Part shown: positions 36,453-48,169 of the stretch, in pieces
Layout: every line of letters starts with the position of its first letter
How positions within the stretch are numbered: position 1 is the first letter of the stretch
Origin: Kingdonia uniflora
Lineage: Eukaryota > Streptophyta > Magnoliopsida > Ranunculales > Circaeasteraceae
Direction: 5' to 3'
Assembly: GCA_014058105.1 (NCBI GenBank)
Contig: JACGCM010000155.1
Location: forward strand, 2,232,001-2,296,000
Length of the DNA stretch: 64,000 bases
Notes under the pieces: generated by a model
The model's database searches: none
Told to the model about the DNA's origin: nothing
Seen by the model: the letters and a program-made list of their open reading frames with translations, nothing else
Position numbers and translations under genes: made by a program

Positions 36453-37260
36453 CTATTCTAGGTGCAACAAAACTAGATGTGGAACCCCACTATCTCTTAA
36501 TAAGAAAGGAAACTTGTCTTCATAAAAATTAGCGTCAATAGATTCAATAATAGTTTTATTTTGCAAATCAAAAAATCCATACGCTTTATGGTTAATTCCA
36601 TAACCAATGAAAACACATTTATAAGCACGACTTGCAACTTTCGACATTTTTTGATCATGTATCCTGACATATGCTAAACTTACCCAAACTCTGAAGTATG
36701 AGACATTCGAATTTCTGTCATTCCATAATTCTAAAGGTGTTGTCAAGGTCCTTGAGTTAGGAACTCTGCTTAATACATAACCCACAGTTAATGAAATCTC
36801 TCCCCACCAATGGGAACCAGCTCCAGAACTTAGTATAATAGCAACTACTAGTTATGTATAAGTACAGTTATTTCGTTAAGCCTTACCGTTCATCTCAGGT
36901 GAATAAGGAGCTGTGTTCTCGTGAATAATACCTGGGGACTGATACAGCTCGAGGAACGCCCCTGAGTCATATTCAGCTCCTCTGTCACTTCGAAAGAGTT
37001 TTATTTTCTTTCCAAATTGTGTATCAATTTCAGCAATGAAAATCTTAAACATGTTCAGAGCTTCGCTCTTGTGAGCCATAAGATATACATAAGTGTAATT
37101 AGAATGGTCATCAATAAAAGTTATAAAATAACGTTTCCCGCTCCTTGTCAAGATCCCTTTTAATTTGCAAATATCAGAGTGTATAAGATCCAAGGTTCCA
37201 GATTCTCTTTGTACAGATTTGTGAGGGGTCTTAGTGATCTTTGCTTGAGAGAAATATTAA
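36453..37260 (-). pseudogene. copia copy 2 integrase
   Basis: The core is at 37193-36876 with MDLIHSDICKLKGIL (first Asp), FRSDRGAEYDSGAFLELY (second Asp) and TAPYSPEMNGKA (a Lys after MNG where the catalytic Glu region lies). A frame break separates it from the C-terminal block at 36785-36453 (PLELWNDRNSNVSYFRVW). The element stops abruptly at 37533, where the gypsy LTR begins. Confidence 0.85.
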
Positions 37261-37533
37261 CATTTCTCAAAACTTTCCAAAGGGAATTTTGGAATCAAAC
37301 TCAGGTTACACATACTTTTAATGAGCTTCTTGTTAACATGAAAAATCCTACTCTGCTAAATATTAAAAGTATACACTGAGTAAGAAGAAGATTCTTTATT
37401 AATCATATCAATATTAAGCTTAAACATAGAATCACATGCATAGCCCTTACCCACAAATTCCTCATTCTTGGTGATCGTATAAACGTCACTTCCAATATTC
37501 TGCGTAAACCCAGCCTTGTTTAAGAGAAAAGCA

Positions 37534-38253
37534 TGTAGTAGCCTATTCGCAGCCTTCGACAGTCGAAGTCCACTTTGCAGCCTACTCGAATGTATTGAAG
37601 CCTACTAAATCCCTAAAATAGACTTTCCAGAGATCTCCTGAAGACGATGCTTCGAGGCCAGACAAAGCCTCGAGGATGAACTCCACATCATAGCAGAAAT
37701 ACTTCGACCTTCCTGAACATGGTCAAAATGAGATTGGACAGACGGCCAACTCACCACATAAGCCGGCGTAATGATTAGCATTTACAGCTACAGTAACAGG
37801 CCGACCACTGTGCCACAGTACCGAAGTACAGAGACATATCAGACAACTATCACAGTGACAGTGCAGACAGTACCGGTGCCCATATCCTGCCAGGATTTCC
37901 TGACAGTAATCATGTAAACCTGACCCACACTTGGTGACTCAGCTTCTTATGACTCTATAAATAGAGGATAGGGGAAACCAAGTGGGGGTTAGAAAAATCA
38001 TCTCCAGCCCCTTATATTTTACCTTCGACCTCCCTATGCGTACTGTATTCGAACCCTCTATTTACTTATCTATAATATAATCTTTCTTAAAAATCCTCAT
38101 CAGAGGTCGTAGAGTGTCACATTCGGGCCTCTACACAAGAATTTGTCTTTAGTTAATTCTTTCTTTAGACCAATTGCTTGCTTCCCTTTGATAGAAGATC
38201 GATTCCACGTTATTAGAGCCAACTTCCCTTCTAAAAGAAGTTAGGCCTCTACA
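37534..38253 (+). repeat. gypsy 5' LTR
   Basis: 720 bp from TGTAGTAGCC to CTCTACA (TG...CA). It contains a TATA box and is followed by a primer-binding site. It cuts into copia copy 2 integrase-side sequence at 37533. Confidence 0.8.
37956..37963 (+). promoter_or_regulatory. TATA box of the gypsy LTR
   Basis: TATAAATA in the context ctctataaatagagg, about 300 bp before the LTR end, the expected place for the U3/R start of transcription. Confidence 0.6.
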
Positions 38254-38273
38254 ATTTGCGCCGTCTGTGCTTC
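38254..38273 (+). other. Primer-binding site of the gypsy element
   Basis: Directly after the LTR the sequence reads atttgcgccgtctgtgctt. This resembles the ttggcgccgtctgtggg type PBS widespread in Tat/Athila elements, with a few changes. Confidence 0.65.
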
Positions 38274-38347
38274 CCACCCTACCAATCCTTTTTTTTCTTC
38301 CTTTTATCTTCCCTTTATTTTTTCCACAATCTACTGCTCCTCTTCAA

Positions 38348-39560
38348 ATGGTACCTACACGCCGTTCCAACTCAACCCAGGCAGGCAACTCCATTAATGG
38401 AGTAGTTGCCCGAATAGACTTATTATCTCATCAAGTCGCTCAGGCAGAGGAGCACCACTAGAACGAACTAAACCAGAAGCGTGAAAGCTACCGCTTGGCG
38501 CTGGAAACTGAGTGGAATCGCCGTTGGACGACAAAAAAAAATAGAATAGGGCAATTGATGAGCTGCGCAATACCGTCAAGGAGCTATAGAGATTACATCC
38601 TTTGGAACCTGCTCGCCCGTCCCAGGCACCAGACCTATCGCGCGTATCTGCCCGCGCCCGCCTAGGACCCTCACCAGACCTTGAAATACCCCCAGGTGAC
38701 ATTGGTGCCAAAGGTATCCCCTGTATTATTCCCCTAACCGGCTCTATCAACCTCGAGATTCACCCCACAAAAGACTTTTCTGACTCCACCCTCCGCTCCT
38801 CCCGACACCCCAGGCGCCGTCCCGCTCGAGAGTGACTTGGGGAGCATAGTGCCGAATATATATCACATGCTCGACCTCGTAACCTTCAAACTCACCAATA
38901 TCCCCCCATCCTGCATATCTTACACAGCAGGACTTTGACCACAAAATACAACCAGTCATTCGCGTTAGCGCGAGTCCAGCCACCAACTTCTGGAGCTACC
39001 TCAATAACCTGATTTGCCCCAATCTTTTGGCTATCAAAATACCCTCCAACTTCCGTGCACCCAATCTCAGCAAATGCCGTAACACAGACCCTAAATCCCA
39101 CATTCTCAAATTCCAAAATGCTCTGAGCCTCTAGTACACGGCCGACTACCTGTTGTGTCGCCTTTTTCCAACAAGCCTTACCGACAACCCCCTTCGATAG
39201 TACCACAGCCTCCCAAATGGCTTGATATGAAGCTTCGTGCAACTATCACAACTTTTAATCGCCCAGTTTTCCTCCAACAAGGACAGATAGGTCAGAGTTG
39301 ATGTTCTGTTCAATTTTAGAAAATCCAGCATTGAGACCCTCGAAGTCTTTACCAGGAGATTCCTTGACGAATCCTAGAAAATAGAGAATCTTGACTGTGC
39401 AAATGCTATACTGGCATATTCGAATGCTCTGCCCGATCACAACCGAGTGAAAGAGCACCTAGTTCTCCATAAACCTCAAACACTCGAAGAGATGCTTTCG
39501 AAGGTCAATGGCTATATCGATCTCGAACGCCCTCAAGACTCCTGACAACAGAGCCAGCCT
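38348..39560 (+). pseudogene. gypsy gag (degenerate)
   Basis: ATG 38348 begins MVPTRRSNSTQAGNSINGVV, a basic N-terminus, broken by TAG at 38459-38461. The gag core is readable in pieces, for example ESLEVFTRRFL-like at about 39330, then NLDCANAILAYSNALPDHNR and LEEMLSKVNGYIDLE up to 39540. Many stops and shifts. It would form the virus-like particle. Confidence 0.7.
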
Positions 39561-40079
39561 TCGCATACCTCAAACATCAATAAACCTCGGTAATACCCCA
39601 ATTCTACTCCTATACCCCTGATCACTCTTGTCTCATAGGAGACTGAGAGCTGCAAGCGCCCTAGCTTTGATAACAGTGCTGAAGCTTGCAAGAAGCGACC
39701 AATGCCTGTTTTGCCTACACTCACTGCCCCCCTCAGTACCCTTCTACCGTATATACAGGCAAACCCCATTTGGCATATCCCTTTACCAATCGAAGTTAGA
39801 CCAGGCGAATCTTATTGCTGCCAATCACAAATGCAGCTGCCACCATACCAATAAATGCTTCGCCCTTCAGCGCTCTCTCGAACTCATCTTCAGAGTAGGA
39901 CGTTTACACCAATATATCGCTGATTTTCCAAGCTACCTCGACGGCTTTTACCTCAAGCCTCCACCCACCTCTCCTGCTGAACCAGCCGACCTGCACATTT
40001 ACAAAGTCATTTTTATCAAAGTCAACAACATAGAAAGTGGACATTCTAAGAGAAAACAAAAACGCATCAAAGAATGTTA

Positions 40080-40640
40080 CAAGCTCACCTATCAGAGAAA
40101 TTCCCTACCCTTCTGCCAGAATCAAGCCGTCACCCTCATCTCGAAGGTATTTCTTTCATCGACTATGACACTTCACACGTTTATTTCCCCCATTCTGATC
40201 CATTAGTCATCATGATTAAGATCAAGAGCCTCGTCCTCCATAAAATGCTCATAGATACAAGGAGCGCAGCTGATGTTCTATTTCTCCAAACAATTCAAAC
40301 CATGAAGAAAACAAACCTCATAACTGTAGCTAACGTCGAACTGAAAGGTTTCAATGGATCAACCGAAGTTGATGCTGGTCGTATCAGCCTACCCGTCACC
40401 ACCGTCCCTATTACCCTTCAAACTAGCTTCCTGGTCATTGACAAGAAGTCCGAATACCTCGGTATACTCGAACGCGATTGGATCTACGCCATGCGATCCA
40501 TACCTTCCACCTACCATCAGACCCTTCGTTTCAGCACTCACGAAGGTACTTGGAATCAAAAAGGCTCTCAACGCCTTGCCCGCTCATGCGAGCACCCAAA
40601 GATCGATCAGACCCGAAAAATTGTCAGCCGCCCATAACAA
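40080..40640 (+). pseudogene. gypsy aspartic protease
   Basis: Open from 40074 to 40637. The active site reads MLIDTRSAADVLF; family members have DTG, so the Gly is replaced by Arg and activity is unlikely. Downstream are the usual LKGFNGS and DWIYAMRSIPSTYHQTLRF motifs of plant Tat elements, the latter forming the second half of the pepsin-like fold. Confidence 0.8.
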
Positions 40641-40779
40641 TTACTGCTTCATTCTATCCCTTCGACTTCGACAGAGACCACCTCACCCATCGAACCCACT
40701 GTTTATATCGAACTCGACAGCCCTGGTCGAGGTACATTCATCGAAACTTTCCTCAATGAGTCAGAATGCCTCGAACTTT

Positions 40780-42530
40780 CAGAGTTCCTTCGAGCAAACA
40801 AAGATATCTTTGCCTGGACATTCCAAGAGATGCCTGGTGTCGACCCCAACCTGGCCTGCCATCGCCTCAATCTCATCCTTTATTCTTCAGCAGTAAAATA
40901 AAAGAAGCGTAACTTAGCACCACGACTTCGAGAGGCAGTGAATCTTGAAGTGGACAAGCTCATAACTGCAAGATTTATCAGAGAAGTGAAGTACGTTGAG
41001 TGGATATCAAATGTTGTGGCAGTTCTTAAGAAAAACAGAAAGATCAGAATCATCATCGACTTCACGGACCTCAACAAGCATACACCAAAGGACAATTTCC
41101 CCCTACCGACCATTTCAACACTCCTCGATGCCATTGCTGGACACGAATGCCTATCCATGATGGACGCGGCTTCGGGTTACTGTTTCAATGTTATGCCCCT
41201 CCTCCCTGAAGATCAACTTAAAACTTCCTTTATAACTGATCAAGGCCTTTGCTGTTTCAAAGTTATACCCTTTGGCCTTAAAAATAAAGGAAGCCACCTG
41301 CCAATACCTTATCACAGCACTTCACAGATATAATATAAAACTCAACCCAGACAAGTACCAATTTGGCGTTTCATTCGGAAAATTCTTGGGTTACCTTATC
41401 AGTAAACGTGGTATAGAGATTGACCCCACCCACATTCGAGCCCTCATAGACATGCCTTCGCCCCAAACCAAAAGAGACATCTAAAAAGTGGCTAGCAGGA
41501 TAGCAGCCCTCAATCATTTCATTTATAATTCTTCAGATCGGTGTGCTTGGCTATTTTCCCTTTTATGCGATCAGGGCGTTCACAAAGTAAAAAAGAAAAA
41601 CAATCCCGAGCTCAACTGAACACCTAAGTGCGAACAAGCCTTCCTCGAACTCAAAAATTATATTGGTCGTCCACCCATTATCAGCACCCCTATCGAAGGA
41701 GAAACACTCTCTTTATACCTCGCTTCCACAGAAACTTCTATCAATTCAGTGCTCATTCGACTTGATTCCAACATCTAAAAGCCTGTATATTTCATTAGCA
41801 AAACTCTAACCCCCGCAGAAACTCGATATTCAAAACTTGAGCATTTTCTCCTCACATTAGTATATTCATTCCATAAGCTCAAACCATATTTTCAAGCACA
41901 CCCCCATCTGTGTTTTCACAACTTATCCCCTTTGAGAAGTACTCAGCAAAAAAGAATAATCCAGACGAGTGCAACAGTGGTCCGTATACCTTGGTGAACA
42001 CGACATTACCTTCGAGAAGCAAATATCCCAGAAAGGCCAAGCAGTAGCAGACTTTTAAGCTGACTTCCCGGTCGAAGATGTCGATTGGGAAGAACACGAA
42101 GATGACTTATCAGAAGACCAACCCAAAATAGGAGATCTCTGGGACCCTCTCACGGGCTGGCATTTATTCACAGATGGATCTACAGGACCTAATAGCCCAG
42201 GAATTGGTATTGTTTTGGTAACACCCACTAATGACCGCATAGAGAAAGTTGTTAAACTTACCTTCGAATGTTCCAATAACGAAGTAGAGTATGAAGCCTT
42301 GATCCACAGCCTCGACCTCGCACTCAACCTCGGCATCCGCAAACTCGCCGTCTTTACGGATTCCCAACTTTTTCAGAGACATTACACAGGAAAAAATCAA
42401 GCTAATGGTCACAAGGCTGACTACGCTCTCTTTGTGCGACAGCGCATGGACCGGTTCCTCGAAAAATCCACAATTACTCATTATCCTTGAGGAGAAAACA
42501 GGCATGCAGATGCCCTCGCCTACGTAGCAG
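40780..42530 (+). pseudogene. gypsy RT and dual RNase H, catalytic palm deleted
   Basis: The N-terminal RT reads VDKLITARFIREVKYVEW, IIIDFTDLNKHTPKDNFPLP, MMDAASGY and VIPFGLKN (to about 41285). It then jumps to NIKLNPDKYQFGVSFGKFLG (41330). The Y/FxDD palm segment between those landmarks is missing. A gypsy-type RNase H remnant lies at about 41630-41900 (AFLELKNYI, ETRYSKLEHFLLTLVYSF). An archaeal-type RNase H lies at 42155-42530 (GWHLFTDGSTGPNSPGIGIV, EVEYEALIHSLDLALNLGI, LAVFTDSQL). Several stops are present. Confidence 0.85.
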
Positions 42531-42839
42531 TTATGCTCGGATAATCAAAATCTCAGACCCTCCATATCGAAGTACTCAAACGCCCAAGTATCGACCAGAT
42601 GGAAATCAATGCCATCAATACTGGGGGCGAGAGTCACGATCCAGACGACTGGCGAACACCGTTTCTTCATTACCTCAACAATGCTACCCTCCTAGATGAT
42701 CCCAAAGCCAAACGGTCGCTGTTAGAAAACTGCCGCAGATACACTATCCACAAAAATAAACTACATCGCAAATCCCCAAATGATGTCCTCCTTTAATGCA
42801 TATCCCAAGCCGAAGCCTTTACAATCTTAGCCGAACTTT

Positions 42840-43915
42840 ACGAATGAACCGGCGGTGCTCACACTACTGGTCATTCTATGTCCCTTCGAGCTGTCACCCA
42901 AGTATTATTTTGGCTCAATATGAAAAAACAAGCCTCAAAATATGCAAAACACTGTGAAAAATGCCAGCGTCACGCTCATGACATCCATTGCCCCTCTCAA
43001 GATCTCCATTTCAGTCAAGTTTCCTGGCCATTCAAAAAATGGGCCATCGATCTCATTGGTCCCTTCCCAAAAGCCTCGGGTAGCAGATAAAATATCCTCG
43101 TCGCAACCAATTACTTCACCAAATGGGTCAAAGCTGTACCTCTATGCCGAACTAGAGAAGAAGAAGTTATCAAATTTGTATGGGAAAACATCATCACTCG
43201 GTTCGGCTGCCCCCACATAATTCGATGCGACAATGGTCCCCAATTTGTTGGCAGCAAAGTTATAACCTTCCTAAAAAAACATAATATCATTCTCTCACCC
43301 TCCACACCTTACTATCCCTAGGGTATCGGTCAAGTCGAAGCAATCAACAAAACCATTATCGATGGTCTTAAAAAGAGAGTTGATGCAAAGAAAGAACGAT
43401 GGGTTCTAGAGTTACAACACATCCTCTGGGCATATCGAACAACACCAAGAAAATCTATAGGATGCACCCCCTTCCACCTAACATATGGAACAAAAGCTGT
43501 ACTACCAACTCAGTTCGAAGTACCCACTCGAGACCCTAACCTCCCAAATAAAGATAATGAGTTTGAACTTGCATACAACATGTTATGGATCGATAAAACC
43601 AGAGACTGAGCTATCGCCAACCTTGGCCGCTACCACACATCACTTCAAAAATCCAACAAGAAAAGAGTTTGGCCGCAGAATTTCAACATTGGAGATCTAG
43701 TTCTTCAACGTGTCAATCAATCTTCGAAACCTCGGAATGCCGACAAGTTAGCCGAATCTTGGGAAGGACTTTATGTCATCTACGATAACACAAACAAGGG
43801 TTCTTACTACTTAATGATGGAAGATAAAGAGCCTTTACCAAGCCCCTGGAACACAATGCGGTTGGTCTCCTATAACAGGCTATGTCTCCAGCAATGTAAA
43901 ACTGATGTAATCTAG
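42840..43915 (+). pseudogene. gypsy integrase
   Basis: The zinc finger is H...H...CEKCQ (42850-42975). The core shows WAIDLIGPFPKASG (Asp), FGCPHIIRCDNGPQFVG (Asp) and IGQVEAINKTI (Glu), so all three catalytic residues are kept. Then WAYRTTPRKSIGCTPFHLTY and a C-terminal GDLVLQRV block. The terminal TAG is 43913-43915. Internal stops occur near 42846, 43088, 43320 and 43607. Confidence 0.88.
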
Positions 43916-43969
43916 AACATTCAATAAAAAAGTTTTTCCACCCTTACTTTACCTCCTATTTTATTTTGA

Positions 43970-44475
43970 ATTTCTTGGTTTAACTTAGGTATCATGTCAA
44001 CCTTCGACCCGACTGGTACTTGAGGGTAATCTCAAGATTTTTTAAGCTCCTAATTTCGAGCAAACTCAAGGGGTAAGGATGGTCGAAAGACCGGACCCTC
44101 AGGGATGCATTGGGGGTGAAAAAATAAGCTTCGCCGTGTCTAAGGCCTTCGAAGTCCAGTCCATTTCTTTCTTTACCCCGGGTATCATGTCCACCCTCGT
44201 CCCGACTGATACTTTGGGGCGATCTTGAAATGCTCAAGTTTCCAACATTCGAGTAAACTCGAGGGGTACGAATGGCTAAAAGACCGGACCCCCGGGAATG
44301 TGTTGGAGGTGAACACATATTGCTTTACTGTGGCTTAGGCCTTCAAAGTCCAGTAAATTTGCGGGTTTCCTCTAGGTATGACGTTCCCTCGGCCCGACTG
44401 ATACTCGGAGGCGACCATAAAATTTTTCAAAATTTTAAACATCGCTATGGCTTCGGCCTTCGATGTCCAACAAAA
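43970..44475 (+). repeat. 3' tandem repeats of the gypsy element
   Basis: Three head-to-tail units of about 190 bp begin near 43970, 44166 and 44358, the third internally shortened. Shared blocks are ggtatcatgtc-accctcg, cgacccgactgatactt, aaagaccggaccc and aaggccttcgaagtccagt. The stretch 44476-44941 after them is AT-rich with no gene. Confidence 0.85.
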
Positions 44476-44941
44476 CATGCAGGGTTCGATCTACATATCT
44501 TCAAAACTCGCCAGGGTTCGATCATACTACAGTCATTCAAACAACAATAGTATACGCAAGTACTAGCTACAATTCTATCAAATACAGAGAACATTCAACG
44601 AATCACCTATCAGAGATTCAGTTGTAGTACAATTCAAAGATCAATCATCAAAAGTTCAATACAAGCAAAATCAACAGAGTATGCATCAATAATTTAACAA
44701 TTCAAGTTCAGAGCAAGATAGTAACATAAATAAGAAAATCGGCATGTTCAGAAGCTGTGTATGCAGAATTCACTTCAGAAAATACGCATCAATATGCTCA
44801 GCATCAACTTCAGAAGTTCAACAGATAACAATAGCTCAAAAAATTACCAAGTTTAGAGACCAACCAAAACAACATAGTTCAAAATATTACAACTCGATAT
44901 CATAATAGCAAAGAAAAACATAAACCTCAACTCCAAATACC

Positions 44942-46290
44942 TCACACCGGCGTGGTTACACCTTCTTGCTCCACAGACGCCCCAGCCCCAATACCCTCAA
45001 CGGCCTCATTCGAACCTTTGATAACCAAACCATCAACAGTTTCACCACTGGGCGCTCCAATAAGAGAAGTCTCCATACCACCCCCAGTACTTCCAACTAC
45101 TTTATCAACAATGTTCATATCTCCTTCCTTCATCAAGATCTGGAGACACAGGGTAAGGTTGCAAAGTATCGGGATCATACACCTTATAAGATTTTTCAAC
45201 CTAACATTTACCTTTCATTAACCATCATATTGCCATTGGAAATTGACCCTCTGTTCTGCTTTCTCCCTCTCACTCGCTGCAGGCTTTGCAGACCACTCTC
45301 AATCTTGCCTCAACCACTGAAGCTCCAGCCTCTCATCATAAGAGTCAGTAAGCACCCCCAAATCTTGCTTCAGCTTCCTGACTTTGGACACCAGTGATGC
45401 TTCAGTCCCGCGAGAAAGATTCAAACTTTCCTCTGCTTGTCACAATTTCGCCTTTACTAACTTCATTGCCTTGTTGAAAGTTTGCACTCAAGCTTCTGTC
45501 TGCTAAAATAATCAAACAGTCACTGCACCTTGAAACTAGAAGAATTTGAAAGAAATCTCAGAGTATCACATCTGGAAGATGTATGCACTAGCACTGGATG
45601 CTTGAAACCCCTCCGCGATCTCGGCACAAACTGGCAGTTCCTTAGCAACTCTTCTGCCCCCATTTCTTTTTGCCCTTTCGAAACACCTTTGCCTCTTTCT
45701 CTTCGATGGCTTCGGCGTAACGGGAACGCTTCAGAGCAGGGAATCCACCTTCTTCCTCCTTTGCTTCTTGATTCTGAGACTATCAAACACAGAATTTACC
45801 CAGTCCTCTCTAGCTTCGAGCAAAGTATCAATATAATTTACCAGATTGTTCCAAGATGAACTCTTTGGACCTGCAGAACAAAACAAGAAAACAATTATTA
45901 CCTATTCCAGATATACATCAACAATAACCCTTCGACAATAAACTTACTTTTATTATATACCCTATGATGCAATTTATAAGGATCATCCTTCTCTACATTT
46001 TTGTAGTTGCCCCTTACTATCAATAAATCTTTATTCCACCCTTGACCCGTCAAACATAAATAAAATAACCAAGGCTTCTCTAGGGGGCATTGGATGTGAT
46101 AGGTCCCCGGGTTCTGACTAGCCTTCTTTGAATAAAAGGTAATAATGTCAAACCACCTAATCAAACCTCAACCCTCACTAGTCAATTTTGCATTCATCCC
46201 TTCTATAACCTTCATCATCTCATAAAAATTCTCATTCATTTGCACCGGAGACACCCCCCAGAAATTCAGTACTTCTTTATCTTCCAGTTA
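44942..46290 (-). pseudogene. Antisense extra gene of the gypsy element
   Basis: On the strand opposite pol. From about 46265: LNFWGVSPVQMNENFYEMMK, then RWFDIITFYSKKA, GTYHIQCPLEKPWLFYLCLT and GWNKDLLIVRGNY, the pattern of the protein labelled putative gypsy-type transposon protein (Transposase_28 type). Further on: a basic KGQKEMGAEE stretch, then a likely coiled coil (SLNLSRGTEASLVSKVRKLK) near 45430-45240. The C-terminus is Gly/Val/Glu-rich, ending GVTTPV at 44942. Stops and frame changes near 46160, 45890 and 45500 break it. Grande gene23 and other Tat antisense genes have this position and orientation. Their function is unknown. Confidence 0.6.
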
Positions 46291-46616
46291 CCGGAATACT
46301 AGTGATATTAGTCACCTAGACCTAGTGATACCATCGTAGGGAAAAATTATGGTAGAAACAATTCAAACCATAGATCAAATTTAAAAGAACAAGGCGTCTT
46401 TCAATTATGCTGGATCTTCTCGTGGCTTCTAAAAGGTTTGGTTTCTCATTAAAATCCTTTAACTAATAAGTCCTATCAATTTAATATTTTACTGGTGTAG
46501 TTTCTTTGAAGATGTTGTACGTAAAGGGCCAAGTGCTTCCCCTACACTTCTTTGTTGTACACTTTAAATTATTTTGCTGAAATAAGAACATGCATGACCC
46601 TACTAAATTAATTGGT

Positions 46617-47400
46617 GGGAAAATTTTTAGATCTCTCCTGAGCCATCATAATTTTGACCTCTCACCCTCTAGAAACTGACACGTGTCCAAAAGAGTTAAC
46701 AGCAGTTTAGATAATAGTTTTAGAATAGAGAGAAATTTGAAATCAGGACTCCTATATATATATATATATCTCTTTTTAATCTTTTTAAAATCAAGGATTT
46801 TGTCTCACAAATCTCTCTTAAATCATATTGAATCACAAACAATTGCTTTAGATTAATTTTGGTTTCTCTTTTAAATCATATTAAATCACAAACAATTTAT
46901 TTATATTAATTTTGGTTTCTCTCTAGATCATATCAAATAAAGCATCTCCCATTTATCATCACACATGAAATTATTTATTATTGAATCCATGATTGTAGCC
47001 AAATTATTAGTTATCTTAATCAAACTCACACATAAAATTTACCCAAAGATCACATACAAAAATAATTATCAAAACCAATACTCTGATCTTACACCTCAGA
47101 TCCTCGTCCATTTCACCTTAGATTTTACCCATATAATGGTTGAGATCGAGTGAGCTTGAACTAAAGATGACGATGAAGTGATTTTTGGTGGGTTTCTGTT
47201 CGATTTGAAATGAGGGAATTTGGAGATGAAGAGAGGAACTTTAGTTTTAGGCTCTGAAGAGAGGTTTTAGCCTTTAGGTGATGGATAAAACTTATCTTTT
47301 AACTTCAATTAATTGTGTTTTCTCTCTCTTTAACACGTGTCATATTTTAAAGGGTGAGAGGTCAAACAATGATGGCTCAGGAGAGATCTAAAATTTTCCC
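46617..47400. mobile_element. Non-autonomous TIR element, Mutator-like
   Basis: 784 bp with imperfect terminal inverted repeats of about 75 bp: GGGAAAATTTTTAGATCTC from 46617, and its reverse complement ending GATCTAAAATTTTCCC at 47400. Matching continues through cctgagccatca, acctctcaccct and gacacgtgt. Long G-starting TIRs suggest a MULE. A clean 9-bp TSD is not seen (only ttgg-like similarity). The interior is AT-rich with no gene. Confidence 0.7.
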
Positions 47401-48169
47401 TTTGGCAACTCCCATTTTTAGCAGTTGTAATCTCCTTTTGTTCAAACAGAGTTGCATTTAGTTTAGTTGTTTCTTTTTGGTGGCATAATTTTTCAAGGGG
47501 AAGAAACTATTTATCTAATTTAAGGCTGGTAAAAATTAATAATTACTAGTGAAGCCGATCATCTGTTCTCCAAGCAAGCAACTACTTAGAGCATCTCTAG
47601 CAGCGAGTGTGGGTTTGGGTGTGAGTTCTGACACCCTGGCCCACCAAGCCCACAACTTACACCCGACCTCTTCCAACAGCCAGTGTGAGTTTCCTACGTG
47701 AAGTTTTTTTTTAATTTAGAGGAGATTAAAATACCGCGCGGTGTTCCATTTACCGAGCGGGGTTCCAAACACTGCCGCTTCAACTGTAAGTAAAACTCAC
47801 TAGTAATTCGACTATTTTCATAATTTTTACATCTAGCTCTCTCTCAAAAATCCCTTGGTAAAAAAATCTTTGAATTCCAACAAAATCAAAATGCATATGC
47901 CAGAGGGAGACCCACACCACAGTACTCTGCCTGGGTTTAGAGGAACAAGAGATCCAAAGCATTCCGTAACTCGCTCGAGGTCCAGAAGGAAGAAAAGGTG
48001 AGTAAAATTTAAAGATGTCCAACCCCAAGATATTCCAAACCCAACCGAAGATAACTTCCCGCGGAGTTGTATTTCCCAACTCTCAGACGGAGTCAGTCAC
48101 ATCAATTACACAGGAAAGGAACTCACGACAAGTTTTAGTGTAATTATGAATTTATTTTTTCCATAAATC

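Larger units (their letters stand above)
37534..46330 (+). mobile_element. Ty3/gypsy (Tat/Retand-like) LTR retrotransposon, 3' truncated
   Basis: Order is 5' LTR, PBS, gag, protease, RT, RNase H, a second (archaeal-type) RNase H, integrase, 3' tandem repeats and an antisense gene. RT before integrase marks gypsy. The dual RNase H, 3' tandem repeats and antisense gene are described features of the plant Tat group (Retand, Ogre, Grande). No 3' LTR is found before the sequence changes near 46330. Many stops are present, so the element is dead. Confidence 0.88.

Noticed and set aside
46740..46770. Microsatellite (ta)n as possible LTR or hairpin signal
   Set aside because: Short simple repeat inside the Mutator-like element; nothing else supports a function.
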